Below, one piece after another: positions 1 to 5,244 of a stretch of DNA of 5,286 nucleotides; within the stretch, counting starts at the first letter, position 1, and each line of letters begins with the position of its first letter. The notes below the pieces were generated by a model, which was given only the letters and a program-made list of their open reading frames with translations, did no database searches and had not been told where the DNA came from. The stretch is from Firmicutes bacterium CAG:145 (GTDB lineage: Bacteria > Bacillota > Clostridia > Peptostreptococcales > Anaerovoracaceae): assembly GCA_000435715.1 (NCBI GenBank), contig FR882591.1, forward strand, positions 15,258 through 20,543, written 5' to 3'. Made by a program: the position numbers and the translations under genes.

Positions 1-109
1 CCCACTCGTTCCAATCTAAATCTTCTATTCGAGAAAGCCCAGGCCTCCAGGCCGCCGGTTCCGACAAGTCGCCGCACCGCCATCTCTCCTGCCCTCCAGG
101 CTCTGCCAT
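1..109 (-). CDS. Possible 5' end of an unidentified gene, cut by the left edge
   Basis: A minus-strand frame opens at an ATG at 109 and stays open to the edge of the window (36 codons). It begins MAEPGG and ends RIEDLDWNEW. It starts 20 bases after the ligase stop codon, and I see no terminator hairpin between them, so it would be a downstream operon partner. There is no good ribosome binding site in front of this ATG. A second open frame starts at the ATG at 83 (MAVRRLVG) and has a better site, GGAGG at 97-93. I cannot tell which frame, if either, is used. The stretch is clearly richer in G and C than the rest of the window. The acidic, tryptophan-rich end of the first frame looks protein-like, but I do not recognise a family and assign no function. 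Confidence 0.3.
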   Translation of the reverse strand, partial: MAEPGGQERWRCGDLSEPAAWRPGLSRIEDLDWNEW

Positions 110-129
110 TTGAAAGAGGCTTCTGTTCT

Positions 130-1929
130 CTACATTTTTTTATTACTTTCCACAAATCTCTTTATCTTCTTGCTGGTGTTCTTTTCAAATTCTTCATGGC
201 GTACCGAGATCCTCCTTATTTTTTTGAACAGAGGGAGATTCTCATTTATCTTATCGACCTCGGTCCAGAGGAGTTTTTCCACAGCTTTATCGTCGGCGTC
301 CTTGCCGATGGCTTCCTCCACCTCATCTTTTTCAGGTATTATAGCCGCCACGATGGTGATATCGCCCTTTTCATCTTCTGCGCCCCATACCATGGACTCA
401 GATATATATTGGCTCTGAGACAGATAGTATTCGAGCTCTTCAGGGAATACATTCTTTCCGTTGGATGCGATTATGACATTTTTCTTTCGTCCTGTTATAT
501 ATATAAACTTCTCATCATCTATATAGCCCTGATCTCCGGTGTAGAACCAGCCGTCCTTGATGACTTTTGCGGTTTCCTCAGGCATTTTATAATATCCCAG
601 CATGACGTTATCACCTTTCAGGCAGATCTCGCCTATGCCGTCTTCATCTTTATCCTCGATCTTGACATCCATGCCCGGCAGTATATGACCGACAGAAGCA
701 TTTCTCATATACTTGTGCTGATCCGGATTCAGAGCTCCCATAGGAGCGCACTCGCTGAGTCCGTATCCTTGTACCGCTATAAATCCGAGGTCGTTGAAGA
801 ACTGCAGGATAGCCGGGTCTATGGCCGCTCCGCCGGAGATGAGAACTCGCATTCTGCCGCCGAAGACTTTGAGTATGTCTTTGAGAAGCTTCTTGTTCAG
901 GTCTATTCCGACTTTTTTAGTCACTTTATTGACCGCCATGACCTTTCTCACCAGCTTTTCTTTTCCCTGTTTGCGGACGTTTTTCATTATAGTCTTATAG
1001 AGAGTCTCAAACAAGGCCGGAACGCCCAAAAACATGGTAGGTCTCACTTCTGAAAGATTTTTTACTATATATTTAAGTCCTTCACAGTAAGCTATAGCCG
1101 CCCCCTTATATAAAGGCATCAAGAATCCGCATGTGCCTTCATAAGTGTGATGTATAGGCAGTACCGAGAAGAAAATATCCCATGTGTTTACTTTGAGGAT
1201 AGTAGGAGCTATCATCAAATCAAAGCAGATATTCTTGTGAGACAGCATTACACCTTTAGCTATGCCGGTGGTGCCGGAAGTAAAGAGGAGTTCGCTCATC
1301 TCGTCGTTGATAATTTCGGCGTCCGTAAAGCTTGTGTCTCCGTCTTGCATCAGCTTCTTTCCTTCTGCAGCAAGTTCGCTCCAGGAGATCATTCCGTCTA
1401 TTTCTTTATCTCCGTTGAGCTTAACCAGAAGGTCTATCTTAGTGTCTTTAGATTCTTTCATTTCCTTGAAGATCTGCGCATATTTTTCAGTAAACATGAC
1501 AGCTGACACTTCAGCCTCTATGACCAGCTGCTTCAGCTCATTGGCGCTGAGCTCCTTATCCAGGGGCACGACTATACCTGTGCCGCATATAACTGCAAGA
1601 TAGCTTGTGGCCCATTGATAGCAGTTCTCTCCTATGACGGCAATCCTCTTGCCTTTTAGGCCTTTTGAGATCAGACCGGTTCCCAGAGAGTTGACGGTCT
1701 GCAAAGTCTCCCTGTAAGTTATGCTTTTATATGGCTCATCTTTTGCGAATTTCTGCATAAATGCGACATTGTCCGCGTATAATTCTACGCTGGTCTGGAG
1801 CATGTTCTTGATATCTGTGATGGGCCGGCTCTCTCTGTAGACGATGTATTTATCACTGCTGTTGTTGAGGTCGTTTGCGACTTCTGCCGCCCACGCTCTT
1901 TCAGTCTTCTTTATATCTTCATAGCTCAT
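130..1929 (-). CDS. AMP-forming long-chain fatty acid-CoA ligase (acyl-CoA synthetase)
   Basis: This 599-residue enzyme belongs to the ANL (AMP-binding) superfamily and most resembles COG1022 (FAA1-type) long-chain acyl-CoA synthetases. Such enzymes activate a fatty acid with ATP to an acyl-adenylate and pass it to CoA at the inner face of the membrane. Visible core motifs are the phosphate-binding loop TSGTTGIAKG (about 217-226), GYGLSE (388-393), YTGD (463-466), the hinge region GRKKNVI (480-486), NGKNVFPEELE (490-500) and the C-terminal NTSKKIKR with the expected catalytic lysine near 588. Length and motif order are normal for the family and nothing is broken. I chose the start at 1929 because GGAG at 1943-1940 is 10 bases from it. 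An in-frame ATG at 1938 lies only 1 base from that site. The gene is transcribed away from the DUF1836 gene and may be co-transcribed with whatever follows at the left edge. Exact chain-length preference cannot be read from the sequence. Confidence 0.93.
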   Translation of the reverse strand: MSYEDIKKTERAWAAEVANDLNNSSDKYIVYRESRPITDIKNMLQTSVELYADNVAFMQKFAKDEPYKSITYRETLQTVNSLGTGLISKGLKGKRIAVIGENCYQWATSYLAVICGTGIVVPLDKELSANELKQLVIEAEVSAVMFTEKYAQIFKEMKESKDTKIDLLVKLNGDKEIDGMISWSELAAEGKKLMQDGDTSFTDAEIINDEMSELLFTSGTTGIAKGVMLSHKNICFDLMIAPTILKVNTWDIFFSVLPIHHTYEGTCGFLMPLYKGAAIAYCEGLKYIVKNLSEVRPTMFLGVPALFETLYKTIMKNVRKQGKEKLVRKVMAVNKVTKKVGIDLNKKLLKDILKVFGGRMRVLISGGAAIDPAILQFFNDLGFIAVQGYGLSECAPMGALNPDQHKYMRNASVGHILPGMDVKIEDKDEDGIGEICLKGDNVMLGYYKMPEETAKVIKDGWFYTGDQGYIDDEKFIYITGRKKNVIIASNGKNVFPEELEYYLSQSQYISESMVWGAEDEKGDITIVAAIIPEKDEVEEAIGKDADDKAVEKLLWTEVDKINENLPLFKKIRRISVRHEEFEKNTSKKIKRFVESNKKM

Positions 1930-1939
1930 AATCCTCATT

Positions 1940-1946
1940 CTCCTTT
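1940..1946 (-). promoter_or_regulatory. Ribosome binding site that decides the ligase start
   Basis: On the minus strand AAAGGAG lies 10 bases before the ATG at 1929 but only 1 base before the in-frame ATG at 1938. This favours the shorter protein, beginning MSYEDIKK. Confidence 0.7.
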
Positions 1947-1977
1947 TAGGAATATTTTTTATGTAGTATTTGATACA

Positions 1978-2006
1978 AGATTACCACGTGTTGCTTACAA
2001 TGTCAA
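1978..2006 (-). promoter_or_regulatory. Candidate sigma-A promoter for the acyl-CoA ligase
   Basis: The minus strand has a perfect TTGACA at 2006-2001, then a 17-base spacer, then TAATCT at 1983-1978. The -10 matches the consensus at only 3 of 6 positions but is preceded by TGG, an extended -10 pattern. The spacer contains the palindrome CACGTG at 1985-1990. Transcription would start near 1971, giving a leader of about 40 bases. The -35 is convincing and the -10 is not. Confidence 0.5.
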
Positions 2007-2008
2007 TC

Positions 2009-2037
2009 TTTACATATTTTATACACTATGATAAAAT
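2009..2037 (+). promoter_or_regulatory. Sigma-A promoter for the DUF1836 gene
   Basis: TTTACA at 2009-2014 and TAAAAT at 2032-2037 are separated by exactly 17 bases, each one mismatch from consensus. Transcription would start near 2044, leaving a 5' leader of roughly 23 bases that carries GGAG at 2054-2057. The -35 box is 2 bases from the divergent ligase -35 box, so a protein bound here could affect both promoters. Confidence 0.7.
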
Positions 2038-2066
2038 ATATTAAAATCATATTGGAGATATAGACT

Positions 2067-2576
2067 ATGAACAGACCGGAAACTTATAAAAAAGATTTCA
2101 TTGATAAATTTCACATACCGCGCTGGGAAGAACTTCCGGCCATAGATCTTTACATGGATCAAGTCATATCGTTCACCTACGCTTCGCTGGGTGAATTCTT
2201 CGATTCCGCCTGTATCTCGCCTCTTACAAAGAGCATGGTGAACAATTATGTGAAGGCCCGTATAATAGACCCTCCTGTCAATAAAAAGTACAGCAGGCTC
2301 TCTATGGCGATGGTTCTCGTAGTGTATATCCTCAAGAGTTGTTATTCCACTGAAGAGATAAGAAAGCTCATAGATATAGGCCTCAGCCTTCCCGACAATC
2401 CGGTGACATACGACCGGTTCTGCGAAGCCGTGGAGCGAGCTGTCGACGCTGTCTTCTCCGGTTCTATCCATGTGGAAGATGTGAAGGAAGCAGGGCGCGA
2501 AAGGCGATATCTGGTAGATAATTTTGCTCTCTCCTTTGCCTGCAAGATATATGTTCAGTATGTCATAAACAAATAA
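2067..2576 (+). CDS. DUF1836 family protein, putative MerR-like DNA-binding regulator
   Basis: This 169-residue protein carries the signature of the DUF1836 family found mainly in Firmicutes: LTKSMVNNYVK (53-63), then a proline pair and NKKYSR (72-77), then LKSCYSTEEIRKLI (89-102). That order resembles the helix-turn-helix and following helices of MerR-type regulators, where the first motif would be the recognition helix. No separate effector domain is recognisable in the C-terminal third. There is no signal peptide or membrane segment, so it should be cytoplasmic. GGAG at 2054-2057 lies 9 bases before the ATG, a standard arrangement. The gene is monocistronic here, with its own promoter and a terminator just after the stop, and is divergent from the acyl-CoA ligase. 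Family membership is well supported. The regulatory role, and the idea that it controls itself or the ligase, are inferences from the fold and the divergent arrangement. Confidence 0.85.
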   Translation: MNRPETYKKDFIDKFHIPRWEELPAIDLYMDQVISFTYASLGEFFDSACISPLTKSMVNNYVKARIIDPPVNKKYSRLSMAMVLVVYILKSCYSTEEIRKLIDIGLSLPDNPVTYDRFCEAVERAVDAVFSGSIHVEDVKEAGRERRYLVDNFALSFACKIYVQYVINK

Positions 2577-2580
2577 TATC

Positions 2581-2613
2581 ACGCTGGACTGACATAGTTC
2601 CGGCGTTTATTGT
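2581..2613 (+). terminator. Probable intrinsic terminator of the DUF1836 gene
   Basis: Five bases after the stop codon, 2581-2588 can pair with 2599-2606 (8 pairs including one G-U) around a 10-base loop. TTTATTGT follows on the plus strand. The stem is good and the T-run is interrupted, so termination may be partial. The remaining bases up to the convergent terminator at 2714 hold only a small 5-pair hairpin (2692-2696 with 2703-2707) without a T-run, and no gene. Confidence 0.5.
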
Positions 2614-2713
2614 GGTTCAAATCATTTTTTCTTAGCCTCCCGCACAGCTGACCTGCAAGTTCTGACGGTATTGTCATGTTGCTTTTTAGCAGAGGCATAA
2701 AGGCCTCATGCTC

Positions 2714-2757
2714 AATAAAAAAAGAGCAGAATAGGCCTAAGGGTTGCTCTGCTCTTT
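2714..2757 (-). terminator. Intrinsic terminator of trpB2
   Basis: Read on the minus strand, 2757-2748 pairs perfectly with 2730-2721 (10 base pairs, AAAGAGCAGA against TCTGCTCTTT) around a 17-base loop. The 3' arm runs into a T-rich tract (TTTTTTTATT including the end of the stem). It begins 36 bases after the trpB2 stop codon. On the plus strand the hairpin is followed by GAAAAT, not a T-run, so it works well only for the minus strand. Confidence 0.85.
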
Positions 2758-2793
2758 GAAAATCGGCTTTAAAATATCACTCTTTCTGGAGCC

Positions 2794-4179
2794 TTATCTA
2801 TCAGACGGCACAGACGGAAGCTTTGCAAAGCTTGCCGCAAGCTCCTCATCGGTAGGTATGTAGTCGGTCATAGTTTTGTTGTTAAAGTTTTCATACGCTT
2901 TGAGGTCGAAGTATCCCGTTCCGGTAAGGCCGAACAATATGGTCTTCTCTTGGCCTGTCTCTCTGCACTTTATAGCCTCATCCATAGCTGCTTTGATGGC
3001 ATGGCTGCTTTCAGGGGCCGGGAGTATACCTTCTACTCTCGCGAATTCTTCCGCCGCTCTGAAGACTTCTGTCTGCTCTACGCTTCTTGCTTCCATCAGT
3101 CCCTGATCATAAAGTTCTGACAGAACCGAGCTCATTCCGTGATATCTGAGCCCTCCTGCATGATTAGCAGATGGTATAAATCCGCTTCCGAGAGTATACA
3201 TTTTAGCCAAAGGGCATACCATTCCCGTATCACAGAAGTCGTAAGCGTATTTTCCCCTCGTCAGGCTCGGGCAGGACGCCGGTTCTACAGCGATAAACCT
3301 GTAGTCCGCCTCTCCGCGAAGTTTTTCTCCCATAAACGGCGAGATCAGGCCCCCCAGATTGGAACCGCCGCCTGCACATCCTATTATGATGTCGGGCTTG
3401 ATTCCGTATTTATCCATAGCTGTCTTAGTCTCCAGTCCTATAATGCTCTGGTGAAGAAGTACTTGAGAAAGTACGCTGCCCAGTACATATCTGTATCCCT
3501 CCCTTGTGGTCGCCGCCTCTACAGCCTCTGAGATGGCGCAGCCCAGGCTTCCCGTGGTGCCCGGATGTTCCTTTAATATTTTCCTTCCTATCTCTGTAGT
3601 CTCTGACGGCGAAGGGGTAACGTTAGCTCCGTATGTTCTCATCACCTCTCTCCTGAAAGGTTTCTGTTCATAAGATACCTTCACCATATATACGTTGCAG
3701 TCAAGCCCAAGGTAAGCGCACGCCATGGAAAGCGCCGTGCCCCACTGGCCTGCCCCTGTTTCCGTAGTCACTCCTGTAAGACCCTGCTTTTTGGCGTAAT
3801 ATGCCTGAGCTATGGCAGAATTCAGCTTATGACTTCCGCTGGTGTTGTTTCCCTCAAATTTATAATATATCTTTGCCGGAGTCTTCAGTTTTTCTTCCAG
3901 GCAATATGCTCTTACAAGCGGAGCAGGTCTGTACATCTTATAAAAGTCCTGTATCTCCTGCGGGATATCGAAGTAGGCGGTAGTGTCGTCCAGTTCCTGT
4001 TTCACCAGCTCATCACAGAATACATGCTCAAGTTCCTGGGCCGTCATGGGCTGCAGAGTCCCCGGATTAAGCAGAGGCGCCGGTTTCTTCTTCATATCGG
4101 CACGCACGTTGTAATACTGTTTAGGCATTTCGTTTTCTTCAAGATAGATCTTGTAAGGAATCTTGTTTTGGTCTTTCAT
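2794..4179 (-). CDS. trpB2: TrpB2-type tryptophan synthase beta chain-like enzyme (PLP-dependent)
   Basis: This 461-residue enzyme is of the TrpB2 class (TIGR01415-type TrpB-like), longer than ordinary TrpB through its N-terminal extension. The expected reaction is condensation of indole with L-serine to L-tryptophan, using PLP. Visible features are the Schiff-base lysine in GSHKLNSA (115-122, K118), ETGAGQWG (140-147) with the family's catalytic glutamate, the phosphate-binding GGGSN (270-274), the TrpB2-like HAGGLRYHG (340-348), PAPESSHA (387-394) and GTGYFD (420-425). No key residue is missing. The start at 4179 has AAGGAG 7 bases upstream. A TTG at 4197 is in frame but that extension would include the ribosome binding site itself. 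No trpA or other trp gene adjoins it. Expression is controlled by the T-box leader just upstream, which supports a role in tryptophan supply. TrpB2 enzymes may act alone on free indole, and some may use other substrates, so the physiological substrate is inferred. Confidence 0.93.
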   Translation of the reverse strand: MKDQNKIPYKIYLEENEMPKQYYNVRADMKKKPAPLLNPGTLQPMTAQELEHVFCDELVKQELDDTTAYFDIPQEIQDFYKMYRPAPLVRAYCLEEKLKTPAKIYYKFEGNNTSGSHKLNSAIAQAYYAKKQGLTGVTTETGAGQWGTALSMACAYLGLDCNVYMVKVSYEQKPFRREVMRTYGANVTPSPSETTEIGRKILKEHPGTTGSLGCAISEAVEAATTREGYRYVLGSVLSQVLLHQSIIGLETKTAMDKYGIKPDIIIGCAGGGSNLGGLISPFMGEKLRGEADYRFIAVEPASCPSLTRGKYAYDFCDTGMVCPLAKMYTLGSGFIPSANHAGGLRYHGMSSVLSELYDQGLMEARSVEQTEVFRAAEEFARVEGILPAPESSHAIKAAMDEAIKCRETGQEKTILFGLTGTGYFDLKAYENFNNKTMTDYIPTDEELAASFAKLPSVPSDR

Positions 4180-4186
4180 TTTTCTT

Positions 4187-4192
4187 CTCCTT
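4187..4192 (-). promoter_or_regulatory. Ribosome binding site that decides the trpB2 start
   Basis: AAGGAG on the minus strand sits 7 bases before the ATG at 4179 (MKDQNKIPYK). An alternative in-frame TTG at 4197 would encode this site as protein, so it is very unlikely to be used. The site directly follows the 3' arm of a 10-base-pair inverted repeat. Confidence 0.85.
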
Positions 4193-4216
4193 TTCAATTA
4201 AATGATTTTAATTGAA
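4193..4216 (-). repeat. Perfect 10-bp inverted repeat next to the trpB2 ribosome binding site
   Basis: TTCAATTAAA at 4193-4202 is the exact reverse complement of TTTAATTGAA at 4207-4216, with a 4-base loop. In the trpB2 mRNA this makes an A/U-rich hairpin whose 3' arm ends directly at the Shine-Dalgarno sequence. It lies after the T-box terminator, so it is present only in read-through transcripts. It has no T-run and is not a terminator. It could affect translation or mRNA stability, or be a DNA operator; none of these is shown. Confidence 0.6.
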
Positions 4217-4221
4217 GTGTC

Positions 4222-4245
4222 TCTGCCCGGCCAGAATAGTCCCGG
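4222..4245 (-). repeat. Copy 2 of a 24-nt motif shared with the T-box Stem I tip
   Basis: On the minus strand this segment reads CCGGGAC, 7 unrelated bases, then GCCGGGCAGA. The same two blocks with the same 7-base gap occur at 4485-4462 in the tip of the T-box Stem I, exactly 240 bases upstream in the transcript. Only the middle differs: the T-box copy has the conserved GGTGGAA there and this copy has TATTCTG. It lies between the T-box terminator and the hairpin next to the ribosome binding site. Confidence 0.65.
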
Positions 4246-4249
4246 TAAC

Positions 4250-4278
4250 AAAAAAACCTGTCCTACGTCAAGGACAGG
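4250..4278 (-). terminator. T-box regulatory terminator
   Basis: CCTGTCC at 4278-4272 pairs perfectly with GGACAGG at 4263-4257 across an 8-base loop, followed by seven T (4256-4250). Its 5' arm is the same sequence used as the 3' strand of the antiterminator, so the two structures exclude each other. Confidence 0.92.
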
Positions 4279-4302
4279 GTATTAACCTGCGGTACCACCT
4301 TG
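4269..4302 (-). promoter_or_regulatory. T-box antiterminator
   Basis: Helix one is CAAGG (4302-4298) with CCTTG (4273-4269). Next comes the 7-base bulge TGGTACC (4297-4291). Helix two is GCAGG (4290-4286) with CCTGT (4278-4274), closed by a 7-base loop. The bulge begins TGGT, the four bases that pair with the NCCA end of an uncharged tRNA. This matches the canonical antiterminator layout exactly. Confidence 0.9.
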
Positions 4303-4461
4303 TTTGACCTGAATATGTATAATCAGGTCCACCTCTCGCAGAGTGCCATCACACTCCTTTCCACTTACGCAGGAATCGCGTCTCAGATACTCAAGCCTCA
4401 TCTTCAGATAATCTAAAGGCCTTTCCCCTCGCCCTCAGGAGCCCATTGTTCTGATCCGTTA

Positions 4462-4485
4462 TCTGCCCGGCTTCCACCGTCCCGG
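4462..4485 (-). repeat. Copy 1 of the 24-nt motif, in the tip of T-box Stem I
   Basis: CCGGGAC, GGTGGAA, GCCGGGCAGA read on the minus strand. It forms most of the distal hairpin of Stem I, including the conserved GGTGGAA of T-box leaders. Seventeen flanking bases recur identically and with identical spacing at 4245-4222. Confidence 0.65.
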
Positions 4486-4555
4486 GTTCGCTGTGAGAGC
4501 AGCAATCAGTTTTACTTCTCCGTCAAAGGTTTAGTTATTAACTTATTATAGGTCG

Positions 4556-4584
4556 AGTTTAGCACCATAATTGTGATTTGTCAA
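4556..4584 (-). promoter_or_regulatory. Promoter of the T-box leader and trpB2
   Basis: The minus strand has a perfect TTGACA (4584-4579), a 17-base spacer and TAAACT (4561-4556), with transcription starting near 4549. Just upstream, about 4585-4606, is an A-tract-rich stretch resembling an UP element. A perfect TATAAT also occurs at 4550-4545, but nothing like a -35 lies at the right distance from it, so I prefer the first pair. Confidence 0.7.
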
Positions 4585-4668
4585 CTATATTTTTTTGATT
4601 TTTTGTCATGATTCAACAACAAAAATTAAGTTTCCTGAGTCAGCTGTACCAATTCCAAGATCGAGGCC

Positions 4669-4696
4669 TTGATTTGAGATGATTTGTTGATATAAT
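4669..4696 (+). promoter_or_regulatory. Promoter of the GNAT gene
   Basis: A perfect TATAAT at 4691-4696 is preceded by TGA, giving a full extended -10 (TGN). A weaker -35, TTGATT, lies at 4669-4674 with a 16-base spacer. Transcription would start near 4703. An imperfect palindrome centred on AGGCCT (4660-4673) overlaps the -35. Confidence 0.75.
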
Positions 4697-4734
4697 AAAA
4701 GCACAACATAAAATACAAGGAGGAAACGCACGAT

Positions 4735-5223
4735 ATGAAGATCAGACAAGTAAAGAAAGAAGATCTTTCGGCCATATGCAACATAGAACTCCTCACTTTT
4801 CCGCCTCAGGAGGCCGCCTCATACGAGACTTTTCTCTACAGGCACATACATTTTCCGCAGTATTTCTTTTTGGCCGAATCTGGCGACGGCGCGATAGCAG
4901 CTTTTCTGTCAGGACGGCCGGTCGATATTGCAGACGACGCGGGGATCGACGATAAAATGTACGAAAATTCGCCTTTTCCGGAGGGCGACGCCTTCGCCCT
5001 TTTGTCGATAAACACTCTTCCCGCTCTTCAGGGAAAAGGTTTTGCTTCGGCTCTGATAACTCATGCCATTGGTGAGGCTGCCTCTCTGGGCTGCCGCCGC
5101 ATGATCCTGGCGTGTAAAGAAGAAAAAATAACTTTTTACGAACAATTTGGATTTCGGCAGCAAGGTCTCTCCGTATCAGAACACGGAGGGGCAGTCTGGT
5201 ATGACATGTCCGCCGATCTTTAA
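4735..5223 (+). CDS. GNAT family N-acetyltransferase
   Basis: This 162-residue protein is a single GNAT domain of normal length. It starts with MKIRQVKKEDLSAI, the usual first strand and helix. The acetyl-CoA pyrophosphate loop is QGKGFA (99-104), after the strand LLSINTLP. The C-terminal signature CKEEKITFYEQFGF (127-140) resembles the end of arylalkylamine N-acetyltransferase-like members (CKE...FYE.FGF) and includes a tyrosine (135) at the position of their proposed general acid. The two histidines typical of animal arylalkylamine acetyltransferases are not present in the preceding strand, which reads AFA there. The acceptor is therefore unknown; an amine, amino acid or small metabolite is plausible. 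AAGGAGG at 4717-4723 precedes the ATG by 11 bases, slightly long. It has its own strong promoter, is divergent from trpB2, and leads an operon with the gene starting at 5245. Confidence 0.9.
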   Translation: MKIRQVKKEDLSAICNIELLTFPPQEAASYETFLYRHIHFPQYFFLAESGDGAIAAFLSGRPVDIADDAGIDDKMYENSPFPEGDAFALLSINTLPALQGKGFASALITHAIGEAASLGCRRMILACKEEKITFYEQFGFRQQGLSVSEHGGAVWYDMSADL

Positions 5224-5244
5224 CGTCAGACAAGAGGTGAGATT

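Larger units (their letters stand above)
4250..4549 (-). promoter_or_regulatory. T-box riboswitch leader of trpB2, probably sensing tRNA-Trp
   Basis: The minus strand contains the T-box sequence AAGGTGGTACCGC (4301-4289), the defining element of tRNA-sensing leaders. Stem I can be drawn: GGAG (4521-4518) pairs with CTCC (4441-4438), and CTGAT (4509-4505) with ATCAG (4455-4451). Between them is a specifier loop with AGTA on the 5' side and AACAATGGG on the 3' side (4450-4442). TGG at 4445-4443, followed by a purine, is the best specifier codon and fits the trpB2 gene. The tip carries AGCGA (4492-4488) and GGTGGAA (4478-4472), matching the conserved distal motifs that contact the tRNA elbow. 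Stem III is GACCTGA with TCAGGTC (4329-4323 and 4312-4306). Uncharged tRNA should promote read-through into trpB2. T-box identity is nearly certain; the tRNA identity is inferred. No gene lies in this stretch. Confidence 0.93.

Noticed and set aside
196..1053. Long plus-strand open frame (285 codons) opposite the acyl-CoA ligase
   Set aside because: It lies entirely antisense to a gene with intact family motifs, shows no recognisable domain and has no ribosome binding site or promoter of its own.
2019..2582. Minus-strand open frame (187 codons) opposite the DUF1836 gene
   Set aside because: It is a mirror of a well-supported gene, covers that gene's promoter as well, and its translation resembles no family I know.
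2692..2707. Small hairpin GAGGC/GCCTC as a further terminator
   Set aside because: The stem has only five pairs and no T-run follows on either strand.
3829..4215. Plus-strand open frame (128 codons) across the trpB2 start
   Set aside because: It is antisense to the conserved N-terminal part of TrpB2 and has no supporting signals.
4545..4550. Perfect TATAAT on the minus strand as the main -10 of the trpB2 leader
   Set aside because: No acceptable -35 lies 16-18 bases upstream; TTGACA is 28 bases away and instead pairs with TAAACT at 17 bases.
41..4669. Seven copies of the palindrome AGGCCT (41, 1658, 2378, 2701, 2733, 4417, 4664)
   Set aside because: This is more than the roughly one expected by chance, but the copies lie in unrelated contexts (inside genes, a terminator loop, a leader) without shared flanks. 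It could reflect composition, and a genome-wide count would be needed.
4793..5233. Minus-strand open frame (146 codons) opposite the GNAT gene
   Set aside because: The arginine- and proline-rich translation is typical of the complement of a real gene; the plus strand carries the conserved motifs.
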